Positions 5,608 through 12,860 of a stretch of DNA of 15,508 bases are shown here, piece by piece (position 1 is the first letter of the stretch; each line of letters starts with the position of its first letter). This DNA comes from Patescibacteria group bacterium (GTDB lineage Bacteria; Patescibacteriota; Minisyncoccia; JAHISW01; Tagabacteraceae): NCBI GenBank assembly GCA_018817995.1, contig JAHISW010000051.1, forward strand, positions 1 to 15,508, given 5' to 3'. A model generated the notes under the pieces. The model worked only from the letters and a program-made list of their open reading frames with translations. It searched no databases and was not told the origin of the DNA. Made by a program: the position numbers and the translations under genes.

Positions 5608-6633
5608 ATGAGCAACATAACATTTGATCCAGTATCAATAACCAAAAAATTATTAGGCGGTTTGGGCAGTAAACCAAGATATGTTCTGGAAGAGCGTTTT
5701 GGTTTAACGTCTGCAAGCACTAGGACGCTGGAGTCCATAGGGCGCGAATATGGCATCACTCGAGAGAGGGTGAGGCAGATAGAATCTTTTGCTATTAATA
5801 AAGTGCGTTGCGCGGAAGAACTTTCTCTTTTTGCTGATAATTTTAATGAACTCAAAAACTATATAGATGCGAATGGGCACCTGACACAAGAAGAAAATCT
5901 TCTGTCTTCTTTGTTCAAAAATGAAAAAGAAAGGAAGCATGCGTATTTTTTGCTAGTTCTTGGAGAAGGTTTTGAAAATATTAAAGGATGCTCTAATTTT
6001 CATAGCGCGTGGACCACTGATTTAGAAAAAGCCGGAGAGATTAGAAAGGCTTTTGATGGTTTTCATAATGAGATAAAGAACGAGATCTTGTTTTCAGAAA
6101 AAGATGTTTTGGATATTCTCAAGAGATATTTGGCAAAGGTGATGGGCGACAAAATAGATAAAGATGTTTTACTTTCTTTAATAAAAGTTTCGCGGGTGGT
6201 TGGTTCCAATGTCTTGGGGGAATGGGGGCTTTCTTCTTCTCCGTACATTAGGCCAAGAGGAATGCGCGATTATGCCTTTTTGGTAATGAGAAAACATGGT
6301 TCGCCGATGCATTTTTCTGAAACAGCGAAATCTATAGGGGAAATTTTCAACAAGCCGGCTCATATTCAGACAGTCCATAATGAATTAATAAAAGGAGAGC
6401 ATTTTGTTTTGGTTGGGCGTGGGCTTTATGCGTTGAAAGATTGGGGTTATGAGGGTGGTATAGTTAGAAATGTGATTGAAAGTATCTTGTCCAATCATGG
6501 TGGAATATCTAAGGAGGAAATCGTCAAAAGGGTTTTGAAAGAGAGATATGTAAAAGAAAACACTATTTTAGTAAATTTACAGAATAAGAAATATTTCAAA
6601 AAAGATTCTCGGGGCAATTACGCTCTTTTGTAG
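5608..6633 (+). CDS. Sigma-70 region 4-like HTH / HARE-HTH domain regulator
   Basis: This 341-residue protein joins three DNA- or polymerase-related parts. Residues 23-66 form a sigma region 4.2 helix-turn-helix (TLESIGREYGITRERVRQIES), the module that reads -35 elements. Residues about 217-280 form a HARE/RpoE-delta-like winged helix (PMHFSETAKSIGEIF, HNELIKGEHFVLVGRGLYAL). The last 60 residues look like another winged helix ending in YALL. No sigma region 2 is visible, so it is not a complete sigma factor. The role is probably RNA-polymerase-associated transcription control; the target is unknown. It heads a tight gene set, with the next gene only 3 bp downstream. Confidence 0.75.
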   Translation: MSNITFDPVSITKKLLGGLGSKPRYVLEERFGLTSASTRTLESIGREYGITRERVRQIESFAINKVRCAEELSLFADNFNELKNYIDANGHLTQEENLLSSLFKNEKERKHAYFLLVLGEGFENIKGCSNFHSAWTTDLEKAGEIRKAFDGFHNEIKNEILFSEKDVLDILKRYLAKVMGDKIDKDVLLSLIKVSRVVGSNVLGEWGLSSSPYIRPRGMRDYAFLVMRKHGSPMHFSETAKSIGEIFNKPAHIQTVHNELIKGEHFVLVGRGLYALKDWGYEGGIVRNVIESILSNHGGISKEEIVKRVLKERYVKENTILVNLQNKKYFKKDSRGNYALL

Positions 6634-6636
6634 ATT

Positions 6637-7770
6637 ATGGCAGATTTATTTTTATACGTTAAGCAATTATGGTTTTTGTGGTTGCCCGCCGTTTTAGCCT
6701 GCGTTTTTTGGGCGTCTTGGTTGAGTCAGACTAGGGCAAAGTATCTAAAGAATACTTCATGGGTTCTTCTTGAGATGAAAATTCCGAGAGATGTTGCCAA
6801 AAGTCCTCGCGCTATGGAGGCAGTGTTGTCATCTCTTTATAGTGTGTTTACTGGAAGTTGGTGGATGCGCGCTGTAAAAGGGTTCCTACAGTCGTGGTAT
6901 AGTTTAGAAATTGCGAGTATCAATGGCAATGTCAGATTTTTTATATATACACAGAAATTTTTTAGGAATTTGGTGGAATCGCAGATTTATGCGCAATATC
7001 CTAATGCCGAAATTGTGGAGATTGACGACTATGTCTATGCCTCAGATTTTGAAAATCTGGAAGAATGGAATTTATGGGGCGCGGAAATCGGTTTGGCCAA
7101 AGAGGACGCATATCCTATAAAAACTTATGTTGATTTTGGTCTCCACGAAACAATGACAAAGGAAGAACAAAAAGTTAATCCTCTGGTTTCTTTTTTGGAA
7201 TTTTTAGGGTCATTGAAAGAAGGCGAGCAGTTGTGGTTTCAAGTTGCGATAAAGGGCGCGGGAAAAGGATGGATAGAAGAAGGGAAAAAAATAATTGATG
7301 AATTGATGGGACGCAATGCGCCACCCGATTCTGATGGCAATAGATTGTCAAAAGGAGAACAGGAGGTAGTTGGCGCTATTGAAAAAAATATTTCTAGGCA
7401 AGGTTTTGATACCGGAATGAGAATAATATATTTGGCGAGAAAAGATGTGTTTAATTTTGCAAACATCGGTTCAATATTTGGATTGTTGAATCAGTATAAT
7501 ACACAAAACCTGAATGGTTTTAAACCGAATAGAACTACCGCTACAGGTTTCTTGTTTAGATCTAAAAGAGAATTATTTAATAAGAAAATTATACTTGATG
7601 CTTATCGTCATCGTGGTTATTTTTATGCGCCATACAAGCGAAAAACATTTGTGTTTAACGTGGAGGAATTAGCAACTATTTATCATTTTCCCGGCAGGGT
7701 CGCGGAGACCCCGACTTTTGAAAGACTGGAATCAAGGAAGGGCGCTCCTCCTACAAATTTACCTGTTTAA
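6637..7770 (+). CDS. Membrane-anchored DUF8128-like protein paired with a VirD4-like ATPase
   Basis: This 377-residue protein has one N-terminal transmembrane helix (about 10-28) and a large cytoplasmic part containing RFFIYTQKFFRNLVESQIYAQ-like sequence and a conserved C-terminal YKRKTFVFNVEELATIYHFPG. The same pairing, just upstream of a VirD4/TraG-like ATPase, recurs in CPR genomes from memory, where the domain is called DUF8128 and associated with type IV secretion-like proteins. No ATPase motif is visible, so a docking or membrane-anchor role for the downstream ATPase is inferred. The gene begins 3 bp after the preceding stop and ends 8 bp before the next start. Confidence 0.7.
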   Translation: MADLFLYVKQLWFLWLPAVLACVFWASWLSQTRAKYLKNTSWVLLEMKIPRDVAKSPRAMEAVLSSLYSVFTGSWWMRAVKGFLQSWYSLEIASINGNVRFFIYTQKFFRNLVESQIYAQYPNAEIVEIDDYVYASDFENLEEWNLWGAEIGLAKEDAYPIKTYVDFGLHETMTKEEQKVNPLVSFLEFLGSLKEGEQLWFQVAIKGAGKGWIEEGKKIIDELMGRNAPPDSDGNRLSKGEQEVVGAIEKNISRQGFDTGMRIIYLARKDVFNFANIGSIFGLLNQYNTQNLNGFKPNRTTATGFLFRSKRELFNKKIILDAYRHRGYFYAPYKRKTFVFNVEELATIYHFPGRVAETPTFERLESRKGAPPTNLPV

Positions 7771-7778
7771 ATATAAAA

Positions 7779-9497
7779 ATGAGTGAAGAAAATAAAATTA
7801 TATATTTTGCCAAAACAAATACCAGGGACAGATTAACTTTTGGTATAAAGGAAAAAGATCGTACAAGACACACATATATCATAGGAAAGACGGGGACAGG
7901 CAAAACTACTCTCCAAGAGAATATGGCTATTCAGGATATTCGCAATGGCGAGGGGGTGGCTGTCATAGACCCGCACGGCTCTTTCGTGGAAAAAATGCTT
8001 GATTATGTTCCCAAAGAGAGAATAAAAGACGTGATTTATATCAACCCGTCGGATATGGATAATCCCGTCGCTTTGAATATTATGGAAGATGTAGATGGCG
8101 ACCAGATGCATTTGGTGGCGTCGGGACTTATGGGAGTGTTCAAAAAAATGTGGCCTGATGTCTGGTCTGCCAGAATGGAATATATTTTGAATAATACTTT
8201 ATTGGCTCTTTTGGAATATCCCGAAGCGACTCTTCTTGGCGTAAACAGGATGTTTTCCGACAAGGAATATCGCAAGGCAGTTGTAGAAAATGTCAAAGAC
8301 CCAATAGTGAAAGATTTTTGGGTGAAGGAGTATGCCGGTTATACCGAAAGATTTGCGGCGGAAGCCACGCCTGCCATTCAGAATAAAGTGGGGCAGTTCA
8401 CATCCAATCCTCTCGTGAGAAATATCATAGGGCAGCCGAAGTCCAGTTTCAGTTTTAGGCATGCGATGGATGAAAGAAAAATAGTTTTGATAAATCTTTC
8501 CAAGGGTAGAATCGGCGAGTTGAATTCCAGCTTGCTTGGGGCCCTGCTTGTCACCAAAATTTATTTGGCTTCAATGAGTCGCGCTAAGGAGCCGGGAAAA
8601 CAATTTCCTGATTTTTACTTTTATGTTGATGAATTTCAAAATTTTGCCGCGGAGTCTTTTGAAAATATTCTTTCTGAATCAAGAAAATACGGGTTGGCTC
8701 TTATTTTGGCGCATCAGTACATAGCTCAAATGCCCGAAGGTGTGAGAGACGCTGTTTTTGGTAATGTTGGAACACAGATTGTTTTCAGGGTTGGACCAGC
8801 TGATGCTCAGGTTTTGGAAATTGAATTTACGCCGGAGTTTTTAGCTGATGATATAGTTAATTTGGGTTTTACCAATATTTATTTGAAACTTTTAATAGAC
8901 GGAGAGCCTTCACGGCCTTTTTCTGCTTCAACACTTCCTCCGATGGAGCCGAATGAAGAATCTTATAGAGAGGAAATCATAGAAAATTCCAGAAAGCTTT
9001 ACTGCACTCCGATTGGAAAGATTGAAGAAGATATTTCAAAGTGGCATGAACCGATAAAAAAGAAAACTTCTTCTGATGGTGGCGGAAAAGAGAAAGAAGG
9101 CGAGAAACCTGACGAAGAAGAACGAACAGCCCCAAAATTATTTGAGTCAGAATGTTCCGTTTGCGGGAAGAGGACAGTTGTCCCCTTTGAGCCGGACGGG
9201 AAGAGGCCTATTTTTTGCGCCAAGCACCGTTCTTATATCGCCGACGCTCCTACCCCCACCCCTGCCGAACAACCAAAGAAACCTGCTCCGAAAATTGAGG
9301 TAAAAGAAAGCAATACTTCTCTAAGAGGTTTGGAGAATAAAACAATCGGATTTCGCAAAAATTTTGAAAGAAAAAAAGAAAAAACAAGCCCGGATTTTAA
9401 AGGGTTAAGAGAACTTCTTGCCGATATGACTCCAAATGAAAAGAAGGAGGGTAATAAGGAAAAAATCCTAAAACCCGGGGATAGCATAAAGTTGTAA
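7779..9497 (+). CDS. VirD4/TraG-like type IV secretion or DNA-translocation ATPase with zinc-finger tail
   Basis: This 572-residue hexameric-type ATPase has Walker A GKTGTGKTT at 36-44, the VIDPHGS motif near 61-67, and Walker B YVDEFQNF at 281-288 followed by the SRKYGLALILAHQY arginine/sensor region, as in TraG/VirD4 coupling proteins and DUF87 ATPases. After residue 425 comes a charged, low-complexity tail that holds a putative zinc site C458-x2-C461...C479-x2-H482 and a Pro-rich linker. It has no transmembrane segment of its own; the membrane anchor is presumably the preceding gene product. It may move DNA or protein across the membrane; no relaxase or pilus genes are in the window. Confidence 0.85.
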   Translation: MSEENKIIYFAKTNTRDRLTFGIKEKDRTRHTYIIGKTGTGKTTLQENMAIQDIRNGEGVAVIDPHGSFVEKMLDYVPKERIKDVIYINPSDMDNPVALNIMEDVDGDQMHLVASGLMGVFKKMWPDVWSARMEYILNNTLLALLEYPEATLLGVNRMFSDKEYRKAVVENVKDPIVKDFWVKEYAGYTERFAAEATPAIQNKVGQFTSNPLVRNIIGQPKSSFSFRHAMDERKIVLINLSKGRIGELNSSLLGALLVTKIYLASMSRAKEPGKQFPDFYFYVDEFQNFAAESFENILSESRKYGLALILAHQYIAQMPEGVRDAVFGNVGTQIVFRVGPADAQVLEIEFTPEFLADDIVNLGFTNIYLKLLIDGEPSRPFSASTLPPMEPNEESYREEIIENSRKLYCTPIGKIEEDISKWHEPIKKKTSSDGGGKEKEGEKPDEEERTAPKLFESECSVCGKRTVVPFEPDGKRPIFCAKHRSYIADAPTPTPAEQPKKPAPKIEVKESNTSLRGLENKTIGFRKNFERKKEKTSPDFKGLRELLADMTPNEKKEGNKEKILKPGDSIKL

Positions 9498-9503
9498 GTT
9501 GGT

Positions 9504-9540
9504 CTATTCCATCAAAATCAAGGAGGTTTTGTAGGAATAG
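9504..9540 (+). terminator. Possible terminator hairpin after the ATPase gene
   Basis: CTATTCC (9504-9510) pairs with GGAATAG (9534-9540). Inside, CAAAATC (9513-9519) pairs with GGTTTTG (9525-9531), with one wobble, around a 5-nt loop and with a 2x2 internal mismatch. A moderately T-rich run (GCGGTTTTCTTT) follows. It starts 6 bp after the ATPase stop. The loop side contains AAGGAGG, but no open frame follows it closely. Confidence 0.45.
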
Positions 9541-9564
9541 GCGGTTTTCTTTGGGTATTGTACA

Positions 9565-9593
9565 TTGTTACTACCACATTACTACCACATAAA
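9565..9593 (+). promoter_or_regulatory. Candidate promoter of the PaaX/Cas2-like gene
   Basis: TTGTTA (9565-9570), 17-bp spacer, CATAAA (9588-9593). Both hexamers are 4 of 6 to consensus. The spacer is made almost entirely of the 11-bp tandem repeat described at 9568-9589, a placement typical of repressor operators. Confidence 0.3.
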
Positions 9594-9623
9594 CTGGACG
9601 ATGGTCTAAGTTGTGTGGTAGTA
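9568..9623. promoter_or_regulatory. Operator-like tandem and inverted repeats upstream of the PaaX/Cas2-like gene
   Basis: TTACTACCACA occurs twice head to tail with an exact 11-bp period (9568-9578, 9579-9589), about one helical turn. The inverted decamer TGTGGTAGTA follows at 9614-9623, just before the chosen ATG. Three copies in 56 bp in front of a regulator-like gene suggest an autoregulatory site. The binding protein is inferred. Confidence 0.55.
9597..9620 (+). repeat. Left copy of an imperfect 24-bp direct repeat flanking the PaaX/Cas2-like gene
   Basis: This segment matches 10251-10274 at 20 of 24 positions, with the last 11 bp (GTTGTGTGGTA, 9610-9620) identical. It overlaps the inverted operator-like copy at 9614-9623. 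Confidence 0.6.
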
Positions 9624-9631
9624 TTAAATCA

Positions 9632-10186
9632 ATGAAAGAGAAATATTCAAGAGGGGAACTTAGCAAAGAAATTCTAAAAGGGCTGGTCTTGGGCGGTTTT
9701 ATAGCGGTCTGTTTTGTTGCTCCAAATTTTGCGCAGGTTGCAAAATTATTTGACGCAAGAAACTCAAACGACAGATGGAGATTACGGCGTACTTTGTTTA
9801 ATTTAACTAAAGAAAAACTCGTAAAAACTTCCTACAACAAAAAAGGAGAAGAAATCATAAAAATAACAGGAGACGGAAGCAGGAGAGTTCTAAAATATAA
9901 ATATACAGATTTGAAAATCCCTGTTCCAAAAAAATGGGACAAAAAATGGCGACTTGTCATGTTTGATATCCCAGAAGTGCACAGAAAAGAAAGGAATGCG
10001 TTGACTTCTAAACTTCAAGATTTGGGATTTTACCCGTTACAAAAAAGCGCGCTTATTTCACCCCATGAGTGCAGGGACGAAATAGATTTTGTGTGCGAAC
10101 ATCTCGGGATAAGGGAATATGTGAATTATTTTACACTGATAAAGCCAGAAAACGAAGAATATTTAAGACAGTGGTTTAACTTATAG
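9632..10186 (+). CDS. PaaX-like / Cas2-fold transcriptional regulator
   Basis: About 184 residues from the ATG at 9632. The N-terminal part has a hydrophobic stretch (GLVLGGFIAVCFVAPNF) then a winged-helix-like segment (RRTLFNLTKEKLVKTSYNKKG); the C-terminal part (KKWRLVMFDIPEVHRKERNAL, LGFYPLQKSALISPHEC) matches the ferredoxin-like fold shared by PaaX repressors and Cas2. Such proteins in CPR genomes are often labelled Cas2, but no cas1, effector or repeat array is here, so a DNA-binding regulator is the better reading. A TTG at 9611 would add seven residues and lie inside the operator-like repeat; I prefer the ATG. The gene stands alone between two repeat-bearing spacers, which suggests self-regulation. 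Confidence 0.7.
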   Translation: MKEKYSRGELSKEILKGLVLGGFIAVCFVAPNFAQVAKLFDARNSNDRWRLRRTLFNLTKEKLVKTSYNKKGEEIIKITGDGSRRVLKYKYTDLKIPVPKKWDKKWRLVMFDIPEVHRKERNALTSKLQDLGFYPLQKSALISPHECRDEIDFVCEHLGIREYVNYFTLIKPENEEYLRQWFNL

Positions 10187-10250
10187 TGAGGGTGTCTTTT
10201 ACTTTGCCCAGTTCTGTCTTTCGTCTTGCTTTTTATTGTCACATAAGCCA

Positions 10251-10274
10251 GACTATCGTCCCAGTTGTGTGGTA
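10251..10274 (+). repeat. Right copy of the 24-bp direct repeat
   Basis: Partner of 9597-9620 (20 of 24 identical). It lies about 65 bp past the PaaX/Cas2-like gene and 60 bp before the lamin-tail gene, so it could let the same protein act on that gene. The alternative is that the pair are ends of a small inserted unit. Confidence 0.6.
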
Positions 10275-10295
10275 TCCGATTTATTTGTCTGGTAA

Positions 10296-10324
10296 TTGAC
10301 CATTTTTATTCTATCTGCTAGCCT
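10296..10324 (+). promoter_or_regulatory. Candidate promoter of the lamin-tail gene
   Basis: TTGACC (10296-10301), a 17-bp spacer ending in TGC, and TAGCCT (10319-10324), 9 nt before the ATG. It has the same layout as the promoter proposed at 5571. The -10 match is weak. Confidence 0.35.
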
Positions 10325-10333
10325 GACTTTAAT

Positions 10334-11788
10334 ATGAAGTTGGGCTTTTTTATTTTTGGGATGTTTCTTTTTCCGGTGTTGGCATCGGTTTACCCCGCCT
10401 CGGCGGTGGCTAGTGTTGTTATAAACGAGGTGGCATGGATGGGCACGGCTAATTCATCTTCAGATGAGTGGATTGAATTGTATAATGATGGCGGTGGAGA
10501 TGTTAATTTGGATGGTTGGGTTCTTTATGCTCAAGATGATACTCCAACTATTAATTTATCTGGCATGATTATTGCTGGTTCTTTTTTTGTTTTGGAAAGG
10601 ACAGACGATACCAGTATTCCTGATATTTCGGCTGATTTAATTTATACCGGGGCTCTTTTGGACGGTGGTGAAATTTTAATTTTGAAAAATAATAATGGCA
10701 ATGAAATAGACAAAATAGATGCGTCGGAAGGTTGGCCAGCCGGTAACAAGACCACGAAAGAAACGATGCAAAAGTCCGGTTTAGGATGGGTGACGGCGGT
10801 TGGAACACCAAAGGCGCAAAATGTAAGCCAGCAAGAAGAAGGAGAAGATTCAGAAGAAGCAAACGACGATGAAAATATTTCCACTGTTTTACCAACCCAA
10901 TACATCCCTCCGGAAGAATGGCCCAAAATTAAAGCATATGCGGGAAAAGATAAAACGATGATTGTCGGCGCGCTTGGCGAATTTAGAGGAGAGGGGTTTG
11001 GTTTGGGCAACGAACCTCTTGAAAATGCGAGATATTTGTGGAATTTCGGTGATGGTTCGACAAAAGAGGGCCAAAATGTAACCCATTTTTATAAATACAC
11101 CGGAAAATACAGAGTCGTTTTGGATGTTTCATCCGGCGGGTATTCCTCTTTGGATATAATGGAAGTTACTGTTGTGCCTAATGAAGTTTTTATTTCTGAA
11201 ATTAAAACTGGCCCTGACTCTTTCATAGAGTTGGAAAATAAATCAAATAGGGAAATTAATATATCCGGATGGATGTTTCATTTAGATTTTCAAAAATTTA
11301 TTTTCCCCCAAAATAGTTTTATAAAAGAAAAAAGTTTTCTTGTAATACCGCTATCTTCTGCCGGTTTTTCAATTCATCAGGGGAAAAATATTGTGGAGCT
11401 TTTATGCCCGGGCGGTTTTCCTGCTGATTCTTTTAGTTATAACGGGATTATTTCTGACGGGCAAAGTTTTTCCAGAAGTGGTGAGGATAGTTTTATAACG
11501 TCCGAAACTCCGGGCAGGAAAAACGAACCGCCCGCGGTTGTTTCAGTCCAGTCTAAGGTGGCGCAAACTGAATATCCAAAAGTCCAAGAATATAATCAAG
11601 CAAAAGTAGTGGAAATAAAAGATGAGGAGACCTCTTTGGCGGGCTTGGGGGGAGAGGCGAATATTATTGCAACTGTCGGCGGTAGTTATGTTAAGAGCAG
11701 AAAATTTTTTTATATTCTTTTGTCCTTGGGTTTGATAGTAGTTTCTAGTTTAGGAGTTTTTCTCATACGCCGACAGCGTGAGGTCTAA
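10334..11788 (+). CDS. Secreted, membrane-anchored protein with two lamin-tail domains and a PKD domain
   Basis: This 484-residue surface protein starts with a signal peptide (KLGFFIFGMFLFPVLASVYPASA, about 1-25). A first lamin-tail domain (about 27-160) has the hallmark VVINEVAWMG and DEWIELYN. After an acidic linker (165-182) comes a PKD-like domain (about 205-282; LWNFGDGSTKEG, HFYKYTGKYRVVLDV). A second, more divergent lamin-tail domain follows (about 284-395; VFISEIKTG, FIELENKS, ISGWMF). A single C-terminal membrane helix (458-477) with RRQR after it anchors the chain with the domains outside. Its role is likely adhesion or surface structure; no enzyme motif is seen. The 3' end overlaps the convergent glycosyltransferase gene by 39 bp. 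Confidence 0.85.
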   Translation: MKLGFFIFGMFLFPVLASVYPASAVASVVINEVAWMGTANSSSDEWIELYNDGGGDVNLDGWVLYAQDDTPTINLSGMIIAGSFFVLERTDDTSIPDISADLIYTGALLDGGEILILKNNNGNEIDKIDASEGWPAGNKTTKETMQKSGLGWVTAVGTPKAQNVSQQEEGEDSEEANDDENISTVLPTQYIPPEEWPKIKAYAGKDKTMIVGALGEFRGEGFGLGNEPLENARYLWNFGDGSTKEGQNVTHFYKYTGKYRVVLDVSSGGYSSLDIMEVTVVPNEVFISEIKTGPDSFIELENKSNREINISGWMFHLDFQKFIFPQNSFIKEKSFLVIPLSSAGFSIHQGKNIVELLCPGGFPADSFSYNGIISDGQSFSRSGEDSFITSETPGRKNEPPAVVSVQSKVAQTEYPKVQEYNQAKVVEIKDEETSLAGLGGEANIIATVGGSYVKSRKFFYILLSLGLIVVSSLGVFLIRRQREV

Positions 11789-12823
11789 CATTTTTTTGAA
11801 ATTAAATTCTCTGTTTACTTTTTCCCAGAGCGCGAAAGAGATGTTGTTTTGCATTTCAATATCATTTGCTAGTTCTTCAATTGCTTCTTTTATATCACGG
11901 GCACTTCCGGGGTTTATTAAAATTCCTGTTTTTTTATGTTCAATAATTTCCGGTATTCCACCAACTCTTGTTGCTATGACCGGAGCTCGCGCCAGACCGG
12001 CTTCAAGGAGGACATAAGGGAGCCCTTCTTTTATGGACGGTAAAACAAAAATATCAAAAGCTTTTAAATAGTTGTAACCTTGGGGTAAGTTACTGAGAAT
12101 TATTGTGTCTTCGTGGGCCCTTTTTAGATATTCATGTCCTTTGTTTTTGGTATCTTCTCCAATCGTCCCAATCCATAATTCATCAGGATTCAACTTGGAA
12201 GCCGAGCTTCCAAGTTGCTGGCGGGCTGTTTCTTTTGCTAAAAAGTTATAGTCGTCTGGTTTAATTCCATTGTGTATTGTCAGTAATTTTTTTTCGGGAC
12301 ATACTTTGTTTTTTATTGCCGATTGTCTGTCAAATTCTGAGACACAAATAATTTTGTTGTAAAAAAGACAGGTGATTTTACTGAAAAGTTTTATTAAAGA
12401 AATTTGCCATTCCGGGCGGTCTTCGTGGAATGCCCAGCCGTGAGCAGTGAATATTTTCAGTAACGAATAACGAAAAATTAATAACGAATAACAAAAACTA
12501 GCTAGTCCGGCGATTCCTCCCGCTTTAGAGCTTGAGACATGGATTATATCGGGCTTTATCTTGAACAACAAAGCAAAAATCTCAAAAAATGCAAAAAAAT
12601 CTCTTAGAGCAGAAACATCTCTTTGGAAGTTTTTGATATTATAATATTGTATATTTTTGGCTTTAATTTTTTGAGCCATTGCCCCATTTCCTCCAGCAGC
12701 GACAAAGACATCAAATTGACTCCGAGGTATGTTAGTTGCTAAGTCGTGAGTATATTTACCAGCGCCAGCCCAGACAGATTTAGTTATTATATACAGTATT
12801 TTCTTTTTTGATTTGGTGTCCAT
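11750..12823 (-). CDS. GT4-family glycosyltransferase, remodelled by insertions and an internal deletion
   Basis: This 357-residue GT-B-fold enzyme would transfer a sugar from a nucleotide donor, probably to a cell-surface glycan. GT4 features are AGAGKYTHDLA near 20-29, IIHVSSSKAGG (93-103), FTAHGWAFHEDRP (125-137), VSEFDRQSA, TIHNG, IGTIGE (218-223) and the donor-site segment LPSIKEGLPYVLLEA (261-275). Between KNKGHEYL and YNYLKAFDIF only about 15 residues remain, where relatives usually have several dozen more, including the GEG nucleotide-site segment. In addition, residues 109-121 and 203-211 are encoded by small repeats inserted in frame. Activity is therefore doubtful, although the frame is intact. 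The ATG at 12823 is supported by a promoter 8 nt upstream. Confidence 0.8.
   Translation of the reverse strand: MDTKSKKKILYIITKSVWAGAGKYTHDLATNIPRSQFDVFVAAGGNGAMAQKIKAKNIQYYNIKNFQRDVSALRDFFAFFEIFALLFKIKPDIIHVSSSKAGGIAGLASFCYSLLIFRYSLLKIFTAHGWAFHEDRPEWQISLIKLFSKITCLFYNKIICVSEFDRQSAIKNKVCPEKKLLTIHNGIKPDDYNFLAKETARQQLGSSASKLNPDELWIGTIGEDTKNKGHEYLKRAHEDTIILSNLPQGYNYLKAFDIFVLPSIKEGLPYVLLEAGLARAPVIATRVGGIPEIIEHKKTGILINPGSARDIKEAIEELANDIEMQNNISFALWEKVNREFNFKKMLDLTLSAYEKNS
12191..12217. repeat. 27-bp perfect palindromic element inside the GT4 gene
   Basis: CAACTTGGAAGC (12191-12202) and GCTTCCAAGTTG (12206-12217) pair perfectly over 12 bp with a 3-nt loop. It is 27 bp long and keeps the frame, coding for residues 203-211. 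Relatives lack an equivalent stretch between the helix and the LNPDELWIG strand, which points to insertion of a small mobile palindrome. Confidence 0.8.
12461..12498. repeat. 21-bp-period tandem repeat inside the GT4 gene
   Basis: TAACGAATAACGAAAAA (12461-12477) is repeated with two changes at 12482-12498. The 21-bp period keeps the frame and yields YSLL twice, seven residues apart. It is of the TAACGAATAAC type commonly found between genes in CPR genomes, so it looks like an intergenic repeat that entered the gene. Confidence 0.7.
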
Positions 12824-12860
12824 TTTATTGTATATTAAAACAATTGACCCATACTATCAA
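12808..12860. promoter_or_regulatory. Overlapping divergent promoters for the GT4 and GT-C genes
   Basis: Minus strand: TTGATA (12860-12855), 17-bp spacer, TAATAT (12837-12832), with the GT4 ATG 8 nt on. Plus strand: TTGATT (12808-12813), 17-bp spacer, TATATT (12831-12836). The two -10 elements overlap almost completely, so the genes may compete for polymerase. The plus-strand -35 coincides with the earliest TTG of the GT-C frame, which argues against that start. Confidence 0.45.

Noticed and set aside
9568..9589. CRISPR-like repeats (TTACTACCACA twice)
   Set aside because: Directly adjacent 11-bp units without spacers; an operator-like tandem repeat fits better.
9632..10186. Cas2 of a CRISPR-Cas adaptation module
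   Set aside because: The fold pattern fits Cas2, but there is a DNA-binding-like N-terminus, no cas1 and no repeat array anywhere in the window.
12808..12843. TTG at 12808 as the start of the GT-C-like gene
   Set aside because: It overlaps the start of the divergent GT4 gene and coincides with a likely -35 element; later TTG codons fit the first membrane helix.
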